Source: Rhypophila decipiens
Taxonomy: Eukaryota > Ascomycota > Sordariomycetes > Sordariales > Naviculisporaceae
DNA: 64,000 nucleotides
NCBI GenBank assembly: GCA_033297075.1
Contig: MU858190.1
Location: forward strand, 36,610-100,609
Reading direction: 5' to 3'
Shown here: positions 18,525 through 27,915 of the stretch, piece by piece
Layout of the letters: the number at the start of each line of letters is the position of its first letter
Position numbering within the stretch: the stretch's first letter is position 1
The notes under the pieces: generated by a model
The model's database searches: none
The model's input: the letters and a program-made list of their open reading frames with translations, nothing else
What the model was told of the DNA's origin: nothing
Program-made: the position numbers and the translations under genes

Positions 18525-20729
18525 TCAATCCAGCTTCGAAACACCAGGATCACTACCCGCCCTCCAGACATCGTTATCCAGCCCAAAACTAACACCCCCT
18601 CCACTAAAAGTAAACTCTTTGATCTGCGTAAACGACCAGTTCTCGGGCTGCGGAAATCCCATATTCCCCGAAAAACCCCACGACATGCCGCTCACAAACG
18701 ACCACTTGGCGCCCGCTTCCTTGGACACTCGCGTACAAATGTTTCGCGACCCGTAAACACAATGCTTGTACTTGGCTCCCTTTTCTTGCAATACCTCTCT
18801 AACACCTCTAAAATACGGCAGGATATTCGAGTCGACGTCTTCATCCAGCGCGTCGTAATCTACCGCGAAGTAAATACATGTTCCGGACGGGATTCGAAAA
18901 CCAGATGCCTTCTCGTGCGCGATTGCAGCGTGGGAACGACCAATATCATACGAGAAGGCGGTGCTTGAGCGACCGCCGTATTGGAAGATAGGGAAAAACC
19001 TCAGCCCAGCGTCAAGGATTGTTTGAGGCTCGTTCGGCTTGAGCGCTTTGCCGAGGTAATTCGGGTCGGTTGGGGCAACATTTTCATCGAGATAGCGGCC
19101 GACGATCTGGTAGCCAGCTGCTTTGAGCGCCGCGCCGCGGGATTTGGTTATCTCCGTGATGCAATCTGCCCCGGTGGCAGGACGATCTGCGTCGCCCATG
19201 GAGACGAGGAGTTGCGCCCAGGTTGTGTAGTCGTTTTTGGCTGTTGCTGGGATTTGGCTGAATTTTTGAAAGGCGAGGAGCCATTCTTTGTGGCTGGCGG
19301 TTTCTGTGTCGGTGTTGATGTCGCTGGGGAGATAGTACATGGGCGTGCCGGAAGGGGAGTAAGTGGGCGAGTTGAAGTAGCAGGCTGCGCGGAAGAGATA
19401 GCGCAGGTTGCCGGTTAGGGAGCCGGACCCGACGGATTTGAGGAGGGATTGAGTCTTTGGGCCGAAATTGCCGTTTGCGTCGGCTGCGGGGATACCGAGC
19501 TCGTATTGCAGGCCCATTAGGAATCCGGCCATCACGTCGCGCGAGAACCAACCGTCGCAGGGGACTAGGATCATGGACGGGATGCCGATGTCTGCGACGT
19601 ATCGCTTGTTGAGCCATTGCTGGATTTGCCGGGTTGTGTCAGACCCTTCGGGGATTTTCTTGAATTGGTCCATGCGGAACATGGCGCGGCATACGTGTGG
19701 CCAGACTTTGTTCCTGTCGGAGACGGAGCCGAGACCGGCATCCGTGTAGAGTTGGTGGAAGGAGGCATCGGACTGGTCGTCCCAGATTATCTCGGACCGT
19801 GCGCCGGGGTAGCCCTTGCACCAGAGCGCGGCGTTGTAGAGGCGGAAGAAGTTGCTTCCTGATTGGAGAGGTTCCTGGTCTGGCATCTTGTTTCGGCTTT
19901 TGACGGCGTTGAAGGTTCCGGTGCCAAAGTTGCGGACTGTGGGTGAGATCCCAAGCTCCCACTGGAGACCTTGTGTCAAAGAAAAGACTGTGCTCCATCC
20001 TGTCTTACCATTTTCGGGCGCTGGGACATAGTCGACGGCCACGTTGGTGTATCTCTTGTTGATGGACTTTTGCGCCTCCCAGACTTTGATGTCGCCGAGT
20101 CCGGACCAAGGAACGGCAGGGTCCATTGTGGATCCAGGAAAAGAGTACATGCCCAGGTATCCCGGGCAGTCCGTTTCGTGCTCGTAGCTGTGTGGGAGGA
20201 TCATGGAACCCGTCTTCTTTGGCGCCTCTTCCCTCAGGTGGCGGATGAGATCGCGGATCGCCCTCACCATGGCCTCGGTGGGGATCTGTCCGGGGTTGAG
20301 CAAGCCGCAGATGGAGTAAAAGGCTGTGTTCCGGCCGTAGATGCCGTTGACATAGCCTTTGTAGTTGGCCTCTCCTCGTTCGTACCCCCGGCCTTGATAA
20401 ATATTGCCATGCGGGCACACCAAGAAGTTGTACGCGATGTCGCCATTGAACTCGTCGCCTTGTTCGTTGTCCATCCAGACGTCGGCGATATCTTCCTTGC
20501 ACTCATCTTCGGAGGAATAGTCTGGCGGAAACAGGCTGCTTCCGCGGTAATGGATGAAGACGCCTGCGACGGGGTTCCATTCGTTTGTGCTGGGAACGGG
20601 CGGTTGTGAGGCGCGCTCACGAAGGGCGTCGTAAGGAATTGTTTCGGCCCATACCGCGCGCGGAATGATGGTGATGGCTTGGGCAATCCCCACCAAGGTG
20701 ATAATGATTGTTGCGAACAGCATTATCAT
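18525..20729 (-). CDS. Secreted PGRP/N-acetylmuramoyl-L-alanine amidase fused to DUF1906 glycoside-hydrolase-like domain (734 aa)
   Basis: Single-exon gene with signal peptide (MIMLFATIIITLVGIAQA). Residues 25-205 form an amidase_2/peptidoglycan-recognition fold. Zinc ligands are H60 (VFIHYRG), H180 and C188 (LPHSYEHETDCPG), with the conserved Tyr at Y100 (IAYNFLV), so the active site looks intact. Two related internal segments, near residue 235 (FSLTQGLQWELGI) and 395 (AGFLMGLQYELGI), resemble the spacer or peptidoglycan-binding repeats of actinobacterial hydrolases. Residues about 518-734 match DUF1906/Rv2525c-like glycoside hydrolases (GADCITEITKSRGAALKAAG; ASGFRIPSGTCIYFAVDYDA). The expected action is cleavage of bacterial peptidoglycan outside the cell. 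Lack of introns and the bacterial domain set suggest horizontal acquisition; this is inference. Its divergent neighbour at 21698 is also secreted. Confidence 0.88.
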   Translation of the reverse strand: MIMLFATIIITLVGIAQAITIIPRAVWAETIPYDALRERASQPPVPSTNEWNPVAGVFIHYRGSSLFPPDYSSEDECKEDIADVWMDNEQGDEFNGDIAYNFLVCPHGNIYQGRGYERGEANYKGYVNGIYGRNTAFYSICGLLNPGQIPTEAMVRAIRDLIRHLREEAPKKTGSMILPHSYEHETDCPGYLGMYSFPGSTMDPAVPWSGLGDIKVWEAQKSINKRYTNVAVDYVPAPENGKTGWSTVFSLTQGLQWELGISPTVRNFGTGTFNAVKSRNKMPDQEPLQSGSNFFRLYNAALWCKGYPGARSEIIWDDQSDASFHQLYTDAGLGSVSDRNKVWPHVCRAMFRMDQFKKIPEGSDTTRQIQQWLNKRYVADIGIPSMILVPCDGWFSRDVMAGFLMGLQYELGIPAADANGNFGPKTQSLLKSVGSGSLTGNLRYLFRAACYFNSPTYSPSGTPMYYLPSDINTDTETASHKEWLLAFQKFSQIPATAKNDYTTWAQLLVSMGDADRPATGADCITEITKSRGAALKAAGYQIVGRYLDENVAPTDPNYLGKALKPNEPQTILDAGLRFFPIFQYGGRSSTAFSYDIGRSHAAIAHEKASGFRIPSGTCIYFAVDYDALDEDVDSNILPYFRGVREVLQEKGAKYKHCVYGSRNICTRVSKEAGAKWSFVSGMSWGFSGNMGFPQPENWSFTQIKEFTFSGGGVSFGLDNDVWRAGSDPGVSKLD

Positions 20730-21697
20730 GTCATTTCACCCAAGGAAAATGCCTGCGGTGATGCTTTCGCTTTATTGATGAGAACAAAAGCCACGAGACA
20801 GATGGGTTCCAAGATAATTGACGGACAAGAAATGTTGAAGGTGAACCATTTCAGAATTCGGGTTCCTCCTGACACTTTGAAGAGACCGATTCGAGATTGG
20901 ACTTCAAGATGTTTCTTCTCTTTGGCATCATTCAGCAGTTCCGATCACAAGCATTGTTCTTGCACAGCCACGATCTAGACTTGCTTTCTTGGGGTGGAGG
21001 TGGACAACTTATCAATATTGCGGGTAGATTTGCCCCGTCTTATGCTGCGCAAGGTGTTGTGGTTGTATTGCTTTATCCACAGGGGCTTGATGTGTAAAAG
21101 GCAGGTAGCACAACCCTTGCCGGGTATTTGCAACATTTATTTGGCCGATTTCCCCGCACTTCAAAGACAGTACTAGATCGCTCCCAAATTTACGGCAAAT
21201 GAGGGTGAGTTGAATTGGTGATGGTCAAGCCATACACATGATGTTGGGATCTTATTGGCGGTCCCACCCACGTCGACGAGGCTGTGCACGAGAACCCGGT
21301 CCTCACCAATGTAACCTCCACACATCGCCAAGTCAATTGTAGCTCGTCCGACCGTCTGTAATTCCACGCTTATGCGCCACAGAGTCACGTCCGGCTGGAA
21401 GAGTCTCTCCGGATTTTGATCAGCTCCTTCTGGGATTAGGTGATGGCATCCGAATGGCAGTGAACGTCAGTTAACATGTTCAGTGAGTCTGATTGTTATG
21501 GGTTTAATTACATCTATAAAGCACTCTTGGCTCCAAGGTCTTATTTCAGCGTTGGATAAAGAAATTGCATCATTTCACTTGAGAAAGCGAGCAATTTGTC
21601 GATCAGTGCACCTCTAGCCTTGTCTTTTTCTTCCAGTCCACATTCCTCCAACAACAAAAGCACCTCCAAATCTCCTCATAAACTTCTCTGCTTCATC
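20730..21697. other. Divergent promoter region of the amidase fusion and the CPGP protein
   Basis: A 968-bp region between two outward-reading secreted-protein genes. TATAAAG at 21515-21521 serves the plus-strand gene. No open reading frame here is convincing. A shared promoter could co-regulate both genes. Confidence 0.5.
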
Positions 21698-22227
21698 ATG
21701 AGATTCCTTACGCCCTCCATTGTCATCTTGGCCCTTTCCAGCGGCTCCGTTCTTGCCAAGAAGGTCGGCGACATCTGCGGCACCGACTCCGACAAGGGAG
21801 TCTGCGAGCCCATAAGCTGGTGCAACGGACGCAGCGGCACGGTTTCCCAGGCAGGTCTTTGTCCCGGGACGCCCACCGATGTGCGATGCTGCTACTATCC
21901 CAAGTGCTCGTCGCCCTACCAGTCTGGGTACTGCAAGCCCACTTGGGAGGTTGATGGTGTAGGTGTGGCTTGCTGGGGCACTTTTAAGAGGTATGGTCTT
22001 TGTCTCCTGTTTTGTTGTGGATGGCTCCTCAGACTATGGCTGACTGATTAACGTGATTGATAGTGGTCACTGTCCTGGCCCGAATGATTACAAGGTACGT
22101 GTACTGTTCTGTCCATTTCAGGTTTCCATCTTATGACACTGGCACATTTATGATGCGGCTGTTACGATTCATGGAAGGCTAACTCTTGTTTCTTCGAATC
22201 TGTTAGTGCTGTTATCCGGGGGCTTGA
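21698..22227 (+). CDS. Small secreted protein with CPG...CC cysteine modules (114 aa)
   Basis: Three exons: 21698-21990, 22064-22094 and 22207-22227; frames join exactly (AG|T, then phase 0). A signal peptide (MRFLTPSIVILALSSGSVLA) is followed by two cysteine modules. The first runs from DICGTDSDKGVCEP through GLCPGTPTDVRCCY. The second runs from CSSPYQSGYCKP to GHCPGPNDYKCCYPGA at the C-terminus. CPGP-x-D-x-x-CC segments are, as far as I recall, often found beside fungal secreted cell-wall hydrolases (GH24, NlpC/P60, M15 types); here the module stands alone. The gene reads away from the peptidoglycan-amidase fusion, which hints at a shared role. Function otherwise unknown. The last exon holds only six codons plus stop, easy to miss in automated annotation. 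Confidence 0.8.
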
Positions 22228-22690
22228 AGGTGCGAACGGACAATAAGGCATGAGATTTGGATATGAGGGTATAGAGGGGTTCGGGAGTGATGGCTCATAG
22301 TACATATGGATCTGTTGATCACGAATGTGGAATGGAAAACCGTGTTCAAGAAAAAAGGAATAGAATGCTCATCGCACAAATGAGGCCGCAAGCACGGGAA
22401 TGCATCTTAGGCACCTCATGATATGCGTGAATAAGCGAAGCACTGTAAGCCGCCCGGGTTATCGGCTCGGTCACAGGACATGTAAATGTAACGCCCAGCC
22501 AACAGTTTTGTTGGCACTACTCTCCGCACCTTGCCGCTTTCGACCTTGAATGTAACCAAAGATTCGATCCACACCCTATATACAAACTCTATCTCGACCT
22601 CTCCCCTTTGCCACTACGGACTCATTTCAGTCAAGTTTAGAAGTTATTCACCGATTCTGCGGCACAGGCAATCAACAAGCAAAGGGCAAA
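22228..22690 (+). other. Intergenic region, no gene seen
   Basis: Between the CPGP protein and the 351-aa gene, both plus strand. No feature recognised. Confidence 0.5.
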
Positions 22691-23746
22691 ATGGCGCGCA
22701 CCAAGACAACAAATAGATTAAACAAGCCCGGGCCAATCACGTGGACCCGATTCCACCAACCCCCAGAAAGAGAGTGGCCGCCTGCCTGGCCATTCTCCGG
22801 AACAGGCTCCGCCGATGATCTTCACCTTGGGCCACTCGCCGGCGTGACCGGCGTCGAACATGCGTGGATAGGAAGGATGGTTGACTCTCCCGAGGAAGCT
22901 GTCTATATCGTCCAATGGGAGGGCAAAAGAGAGCAGAAAGAGCGATACGTCGACTTGGAGGGGTTCTGGGGCTCCCATGCTTGTGCAGAGTTTCTGGACA
23001 ACCTCCCGGAGCCGAAATCCGGGGTGCATACTATATTGTCAATGTTGTCAGAAAGATTGCCATCGCTGGAAGACTCAAGGAAAGTGACGGAAAAATACCA
23101 TGCGTATTTCAGACGTCGCTTTCTCGTCCTTGAGCATAAGGCCGGACATCGTTATAATGATATGAGAGGCCGCGTGACTCTCACTGCTTTCCTTGCACCA
23201 ACACGCGAGAAGGCCGGTGTCGAGGGTGATGATTCTTCCAAGTCTGAGCCATACGAAAGCATTATGGAGTTCTTCAAGGACACTGTAATGTTGCCCGAAT
23301 ACGATCAGGGCATGTGGTGGCACCACACTACATGGTGGCAGGGCCCCGCCGTCTCAGTTCCAGTGAAGGCGGGCGACGTTGAGAACGAAGGAAAGAAACT
23401 GGGTGCTCTGCAACGACTGGAACGATATCTGCTTGGGACCTTTGACGGCGGGGACAATGCAGAAGCTAGCAAGGTTGATGACCAAACTAAAGATGGTGGT
23501 TCAGAAGTCGTTATTTGCGAGTTTCATCTGTGGAAGACTGCAAGGAGCTCCAACAGTCGTTTGGAGGAAAAGGCGTCGAAGGACGTAGAGGCCAGGGAGT
23601 ATTGGGATGAAGTCGTAAAGGAGAAGGAGAACGAGGGCCTGATGAAGGCTTGGAAGAAGGAGCGCTGGGATATTAGGTCGGTGCCTGATAGTAATTATGA
23701 CCCCATTGAGGAGCAGGAGTATGGGCATAGCGAGTGCGAGGAGTGA
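22691..23746 (+). CDS. Hypothetical protein (351 aa), single exon
   Basis: No signal peptide or membrane segment; probably cytosolic. The N-terminus is Pro/Trp-rich. The central part is QWEGKREQKERYVDLEGF...CAEFLDNLPEP, with alternating strand and helix character that recalls dimeric alpha-beta barrel (ABM-like) proteins; a second similar stretch spans YESIMEFFKDTVMLPEYDQG. This resemblance is weak and I do not assign a function. Trp clusters (MWWHHTTWWQGP) are distinctive. The C-terminus is charged and helical. The ATG sits in an AAAATGGCG context. Coding status is supported by a 1-kb open frame with normal codon use and no competing frame. Confidence 0.68.
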   Translation: MARTKTTNRLNKPGPITWTRFHQPPEREWPPAWPFSGTGSADDLHLGPLAGVTGVEHAWIGRMVDSPEEAVYIVQWEGKREQKERYVDLEGFWGSHACAEFLDNLPEPKSGVHTILSMLSERLPSLEDSRKVTEKYHAYFRRRFLVLEHKAGHRYNDMRGRVTLTAFLAPTREKAGVEGDDSSKSEPYESIMEFFKDTVMLPEYDQGMWWHHTTWWQGPAVSVPVKAGDVENEGKKLGALQRLERYLLGTFDGGDNAEASKVDDQTKDGGSEVVICEFHLWKTARSSNSRLEEKASKDVEAREYWDEVVKEKENEGLMKAWKKERWDIRSVPDSNYDPIEEQEYGHSECEE

Positions 23747-24295
23747 ATAGGTCTTGGGCGGTGAACGATTGACCTGGGAGACTTGTTAGAGCAATACGTT
23801 CAGTGTATAGAGGCGGGTTCAGAAAAAAGGGAGGAGGAACAGCCGTAAGACCCTTTCTAGCTGTAAAGCAATGCAAGTATTTTCAAGCAATCACGTATAT
23901 TCATCACGGCATTTCTAGAGTGAATACTTCGACCCAGGCAAAAAAGCCCAGAAGATGATGGATGTTGAAATTGAGATGGGAAAGAAAAGAAGGAGGCAAA
24001 ACAGAACGAAACTCGATCCACCACCACCTCTCCTATACCCGTTCAAACCGAAAAGACAACGCAACGCAATACACCTCCACCCATCCAGTACCCGTTCAAA
24101 CCGAAACTCCGAGCAAAGGTAAACAACGCCGGCCGAATGTGTATGGGTATCAAGGCATCATCGAACAGTGGGGTCGCCCACCACTGCCTCCGCCGCGCCG
24201 TGCCGAACGTCCCCAAACCCGAACAGAAACACCGCCCAAAAAAACCAGATTGGCACAGAAGCCCAAGAAGCTGTTGAGATGGCTCAACTCCGGGA
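23747..24295. other. Convergent intergenic region, no gene seen
   Basis: 3' flanks of the 351-aa gene (plus) and the acidic-tailed gene (minus). The plus-strand open frame at 23962-24459 is antisense to the latter and is judged a shadow. Confidence 0.5.
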
Positions 24296-25051
24296 TCAAT
24301 CGGAGAGGTCCATCGGGACCGAGTCGTCATCGTCGTCGTCGTCCGCCTCCTCCTCCTCCTCCTCCTCCTCTACATGATCGGCCCGGCCCTCCTCCCCTTC
24401 GTCCCAATCCGCCGGCAAAGCATTGCAGTCGGGCATTACAAACATCAGGAGGAGTTTGAAGTCCTCCGTCCACTTGCCCTTCGCCAACTCATAGAACCGG
24501 TCAACTGAAATGGCAAAGCTTCCATTGGACTAGACAATGTCAGCTATTTCAAGAACCACAGAAAAGGGAGTGAAGGGAAGTCGTTTCACTTACGGGTTTG
24601 TCTGGGTTGACAGCCTGAGGCCGGAAATGATAGTTGGATCGGCACTCCACGAACTGGAAAACAAGCTCGATCCTGGAAAGAGAGCGAAGATTATCAGTAA
24701 ACCGGCAGGTATGACACAAACAAAAATGGATTCAACTTACCAGGTGTTGGCTGGGATTTCTTTCGCCAAACGATCGACGAGGCGCACACGGAACAGCCAG
24801 GATGCCATGTCCTCGCGAGCCTGAATACCCAAACGGGCATGCGAATACGACTCGGTCAAGAAATCGAAGGTGTCCCGCAAGGCATGCACCGCCTTTTTCT
24901 TGCTGACGGTGCGCCGGTTACCGGCAACACGGATCAGCGCGGCCTTCACGGCAGCATCGCGGTGATCGGCCCGCAGAAGACGCGGGGCGCCGTGATCCCG
25001 GGGCCAATTGAAGCCCTCTTTGGGCAGAAAGTCGACCAACAGAGTAGGCAT
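24296..25051 (-). CDS. Unrecognised acidic-tailed protein, family member 1 (207 aa)
   Basis: Exons (minus) 25051-24741, 24672-24594 and 24529-24296. Intron 1 splits a Trp codon (TG|G); intron 2 is phase 0. No signal peptide. The N-terminus reads LLVDFLPKEGFNWPRDHG; then helical segments, SVDRFYELAKGKWTEDFKLL in the last exon, and a tail of eight Glu and seven Asp before the end (SVPMDLSD). I do not recognise the family, but the gene at 55611-56628 shows the same order of motifs, the same first-intron position and phase, and an acidic tail, so the two are likely paralogs. The acidic tail is reminiscent of nuclear or chromatin-associated proteins (inference only). The start codon is the only ATG that keeps the N-terminal motif. 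Confidence 0.75.
24346..24372. repeat. CTC microsatellite coding for polyglutamate
   Basis: Nearly pure CTC trinucleotide run that encodes eight Glu on the minus strand in the acidic tail of the gene at 24296-25051. Confidence 0.75.
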
Positions 25052-25119
25052 GGTCGGCGGCGGCGATGTTTATTTTTTTGGAGAGAGAAAGGGGCAGCCT
25101 GGGTGTTGCTGTTGGTGTT

Positions 25120-25725
25120 TGGTGTTGCTGGTTGGCAGGAAGAAAAGAGGAAATAGTTTTCAACGGGCCTTTAAATATCTGCCAGGTTGGATTCAGGTAC
25201 CTTCCGTTCAAACTGTCCATCCCAGTGCTGTTGCCGTTGCTATTGTTGTTGTTTGAGGCCAGAAGTACGGAGGAAAAAATACCCTATTTCTACGGCCGTG
25301 TTTCTAGCAGGCGGGGACCTTCCGCTCAAATATTTTAGGACATTTCATCCCGTTTCAGTTGCCGCTATCTATTGATGTGTGGATTCAGGTACCTTCCGTC
25401 CAAACTGTCTTGACATTTCCTCCCAGTGTCCCAGTGCTATTACCGTTGCTATTATTGTTGTTGAGGCCAGAAGTACGGAGGAAAGATACTTTTTGACGGG
25501 TAATCCTATAACTAGCAGGCGGGAACCTTCTGTTCAAATGTTTTGGGACATTTCATCCCGTTTCAGTTGCTGCTATCTGTTGATGTGTTGGTTGAGGCAG
25601 GAAGGGAAGAGGAAATAAATTTTCCAGCGGGGCTTCACATGAAGCTGTGCCAGGGTGGATTGCATCAACCGTTGCTGTTGTTGGTTGGGACAGGAAGAAA
25701 GGAGGGATGAATTTTGCAACGAGCT
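25120..25725. repeat. Degenerate tandem array, about 192-bp unit, upstream of the acidic-tailed gene
   Basis: Copy 1 starts at 25189 and copy 2 at 25381 with the same GGATTCAGGTACCTTCCGT start, shared GAGGCCAGAAGTACGGAGGA and CATTTCATCCCGTTTCAGTT blocks, and the same end (CTATCT(A/G)TTGATGTGT). Flanking partial units (GGCAGGAAG...GAGGAAATA) occur at about 25130 and 25600, and a further remnant at about 25690. The array sits directly in the 5' region of the minus-strand gene starting at 25051. Confidence 0.8.
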
Positions 25726-26894
25726 CTTACCCCCTATCACGGAGAGACAGAATCCCTGTCAGTAGGCTGGATGGCAGCCACCATCCGTTCAACTTTATGA
25801 TCATTATCCTCGCATAGTTAGGTTCTGTCATTACTCAAGGAAAATACTATCAACTGGAGAGGGGAGCGCCGAGAAAGGGACTGGTATTCATTGCCATCGA
25901 TGGAATTCAGCCAGACCACATTCAGCCTTACCTGCCGACTGAGTCGAAATAGGTGATGTGAAATGCATTGCATACGCCTTTAACGACCCCTCTATACGCG
26001 GCTTAATATTCTCTCGAATGCGTTCAAGAGATTGATATCACGTATATGGAAGGACCTTGGAGGGAATATTCATACAGCAAGCGTGGGATCCCTATGGCGA
26101 GTCTGCACGGTGTGTCTACTAAATTTGTAATACCTTTTGTTATTGAAGTTCCCGCCCCATTGTCCGACCTATTTACCCGCTCGTTGAAGACAGCTAACCG
26201 AAATCTAGGTAAATGAACTCAATAGGTACCAAGTCAGAGGTCAACACAGTCACAGACAGAAGCCTTGATCCTGTGATGAACCTGGTTTGGTTTACGGTGG
26301 TACATATTGAAAGAGACTCGAGCGGTAAACGGGACAGGTGCGAGCAGCAATGCCCTTCAGCAAACGCGTGTGAATGCCCCCCGTATTCAGCGTAGCCCTC
26401 CATTGGATGTCAAAATCTCTTCACCACGTCTGGAACGATCCGCTGTGCTGAGGCGTGCCTGAGATGAATTGAATCTGATGACCTATTGCATTGAGGCAGA
26501 TTTGTGGATTTGTTGTAAGAATTACCCCAGTGCAGCTGCCCGAATTTGAGGAAGAACCCCTTCCTGAAGATGTGTGATAAAAGTCGTTCGTTGCTGGGAG
26601 TTGAGCACTCTTAGTCCAGTGATCTCAATATTCAGACTCCAGGCGGTCAGACCAGTTCATTGAAAAAAGGGTTGATTTGCCTGGAACGGATTACATAAGT
26701 TCTTAACAGCTGGAGGCCGTTCACTTTGTTGAACGATAGCTGCATTTGACGGATACTGGCACGTGGACGGAAACGTGGGATAAGGTTTAAACTTTCTTGC
26801 CACTTGATCTTTCCGAACCCCACCACCCACCAATGGCAGGGTGTAATCACGCAACACCTAGGTATAAGAGCATACATAAATCTACCCATTTTAA
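25726..26894. other. Intergenic region, no gene seen
   Basis: Continuation of the large gap between the acidic-tailed gene and the membrane lectin-like gene. Only short open frames without support. Confidence 0.45.
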
Positions 26895-26895
26895 C

Positions 26896-27170
26896 AAGCA
26901 ACTGGTATAGCGGTTATGTGTCAGCAGACACACCAACCAGGTTGTGGGTTCGGTTCTTATGTGTTGCGCTACCTAAAAGACATAGTAGTTGTCGGGCTGT
27001 AGTCTCTCACTGGGTACTTACCTATGGTAAGGGCCGCCACTCACTTTGCACATCGTTGAGTGTGCACATGTTACCACCTTATACCCAAGTCAGAGATTGA
27101 GGGTTCGGGGGAATGTACCAGTTGTTTGTTCAATTCTTTTTTTCTTTTCTGCCCTTCCATCGATACGACA
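26896..27170 (+). mobile_element. tRNA-derived SINE, copy A
   Basis: The head resembles a tRNA: box A-like TGGTATAGCGGTTATG, a hairpin around GTGTCAGCAGACAC, and box B-like GTGGGTTCGGTTC; AGCAAC and GTTGC could form an acceptor-like stem. A body then begins TGCGCTACCTAAAAGACATAG and continues with TAAGGGCCGCC, TTGCACATCGTTGA and CATGTTACCACC, ending in a T-rich tract. The same body occurs at 31537-31993 (two copies, minus), and head plus tail at 57053-57380. No coding capacity, as expected for a SINE. Confidence 0.75.
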
Positions 27171-27265
27171 TTCCTTTTGAGAATAAAAATGAGTCTTGAT
27201 GCAACTACATACATGTATTTACAGAGCAGAACCTACCTATATCATACTTTCCAATTGAGGTCTAG

Positions 27266-27915
27266 TCAGTTGAAGCGAATATAAAAGGAGCGAAGCGGCA
27301 AAGTCGGTTCCCTCGACAACGTCTTATCCTCAAAAAGCCCACTTTCCTCGGTACTCCAGATCAAGCGCCTGCCATCCTCCTCGGTTTGCTTCTCCGTGGC
27401 GACGTGGAAAATCGTAGTCGTTTCAACATTCGCATGGGCTTCCTCTCTGGGCCTTCTACTCACGCGAACAGCCCAACCGTTACGCGTTTCGGCCTTGGGA
27501 ATCAGTCGTTAGGTCAATACCGAGTTTTGTGTCGCAAATGATCTGCGAGCCGCCAAATCGAGTGTCGTACGCAGTCCATCCATAGCCATCCATTCCATCA
27601 TTCCCCTCCCACGAGACACGCTGGAAAGGTGCAATGCTGGTATAATATTGGAGCTCGCAGGGATTTAACAGGATCTTTTGGGAAACCGACTTGACTTTTG
27701 TCAGTTGATCCGGGCTTTCCCCGCGTGCCCACCTCAATCCAAACAACAGAGTATTCGGGACAGTTGGGCAGTCCACAAAATACAATCCATGATGATATGG
27801 ACCCCATCTCAGCCAATCTAAAAGACACACCTTCGGGAGATGTTATTGAAGTTCGGCGTCAGCTTGACTTCGGGTCCTCGGCAAAATACAAGAGGAGGAT
27901 GAGCAACAAAGCCAT
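27266..27915 (-). pseudogene. Decayed fragment of a GH63 mannosyl-oligosaccharide glucosidase-like gene
   Basis: Three frames on the minus strand hold pieces in gene order. A signal-like start (MALLLILLLYFAED) lies at 27915. Next come RWGPYHHGLYFVDCPTVP (about 27800) and GNDGMDGYGWTAYDTRFGGS (about 27580). After a frame change near 27490 comes GWAVRVSRRPREEAHANVET. The order WGPY...LYF, then DGYGWTxYDxRxGG, then LTTD is that of the N-terminal region of glucosidase I (GH63), which trims glucose from N-glycans in the ER. Stops and frame changes interrupt it and the catalytic C-terminal domain is absent, so it cannot be functional. The remnant ends about 100 bp from SINE copy A. Confidence 0.66.

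Noticed and set aside
19971..20609. 212-codon plus-strand open frame
   Set aside because: Antisense to the amidase domain of the PGRP-DUF1906 gene, with no family signal of its own.
26896..26970. Functional tRNA gene
   Set aside because: Box A and box B are tRNA-like, but D and T arms are poorly paired and the same sequence with a fixed body recurs at 31769-31993, so it is a SINE head.
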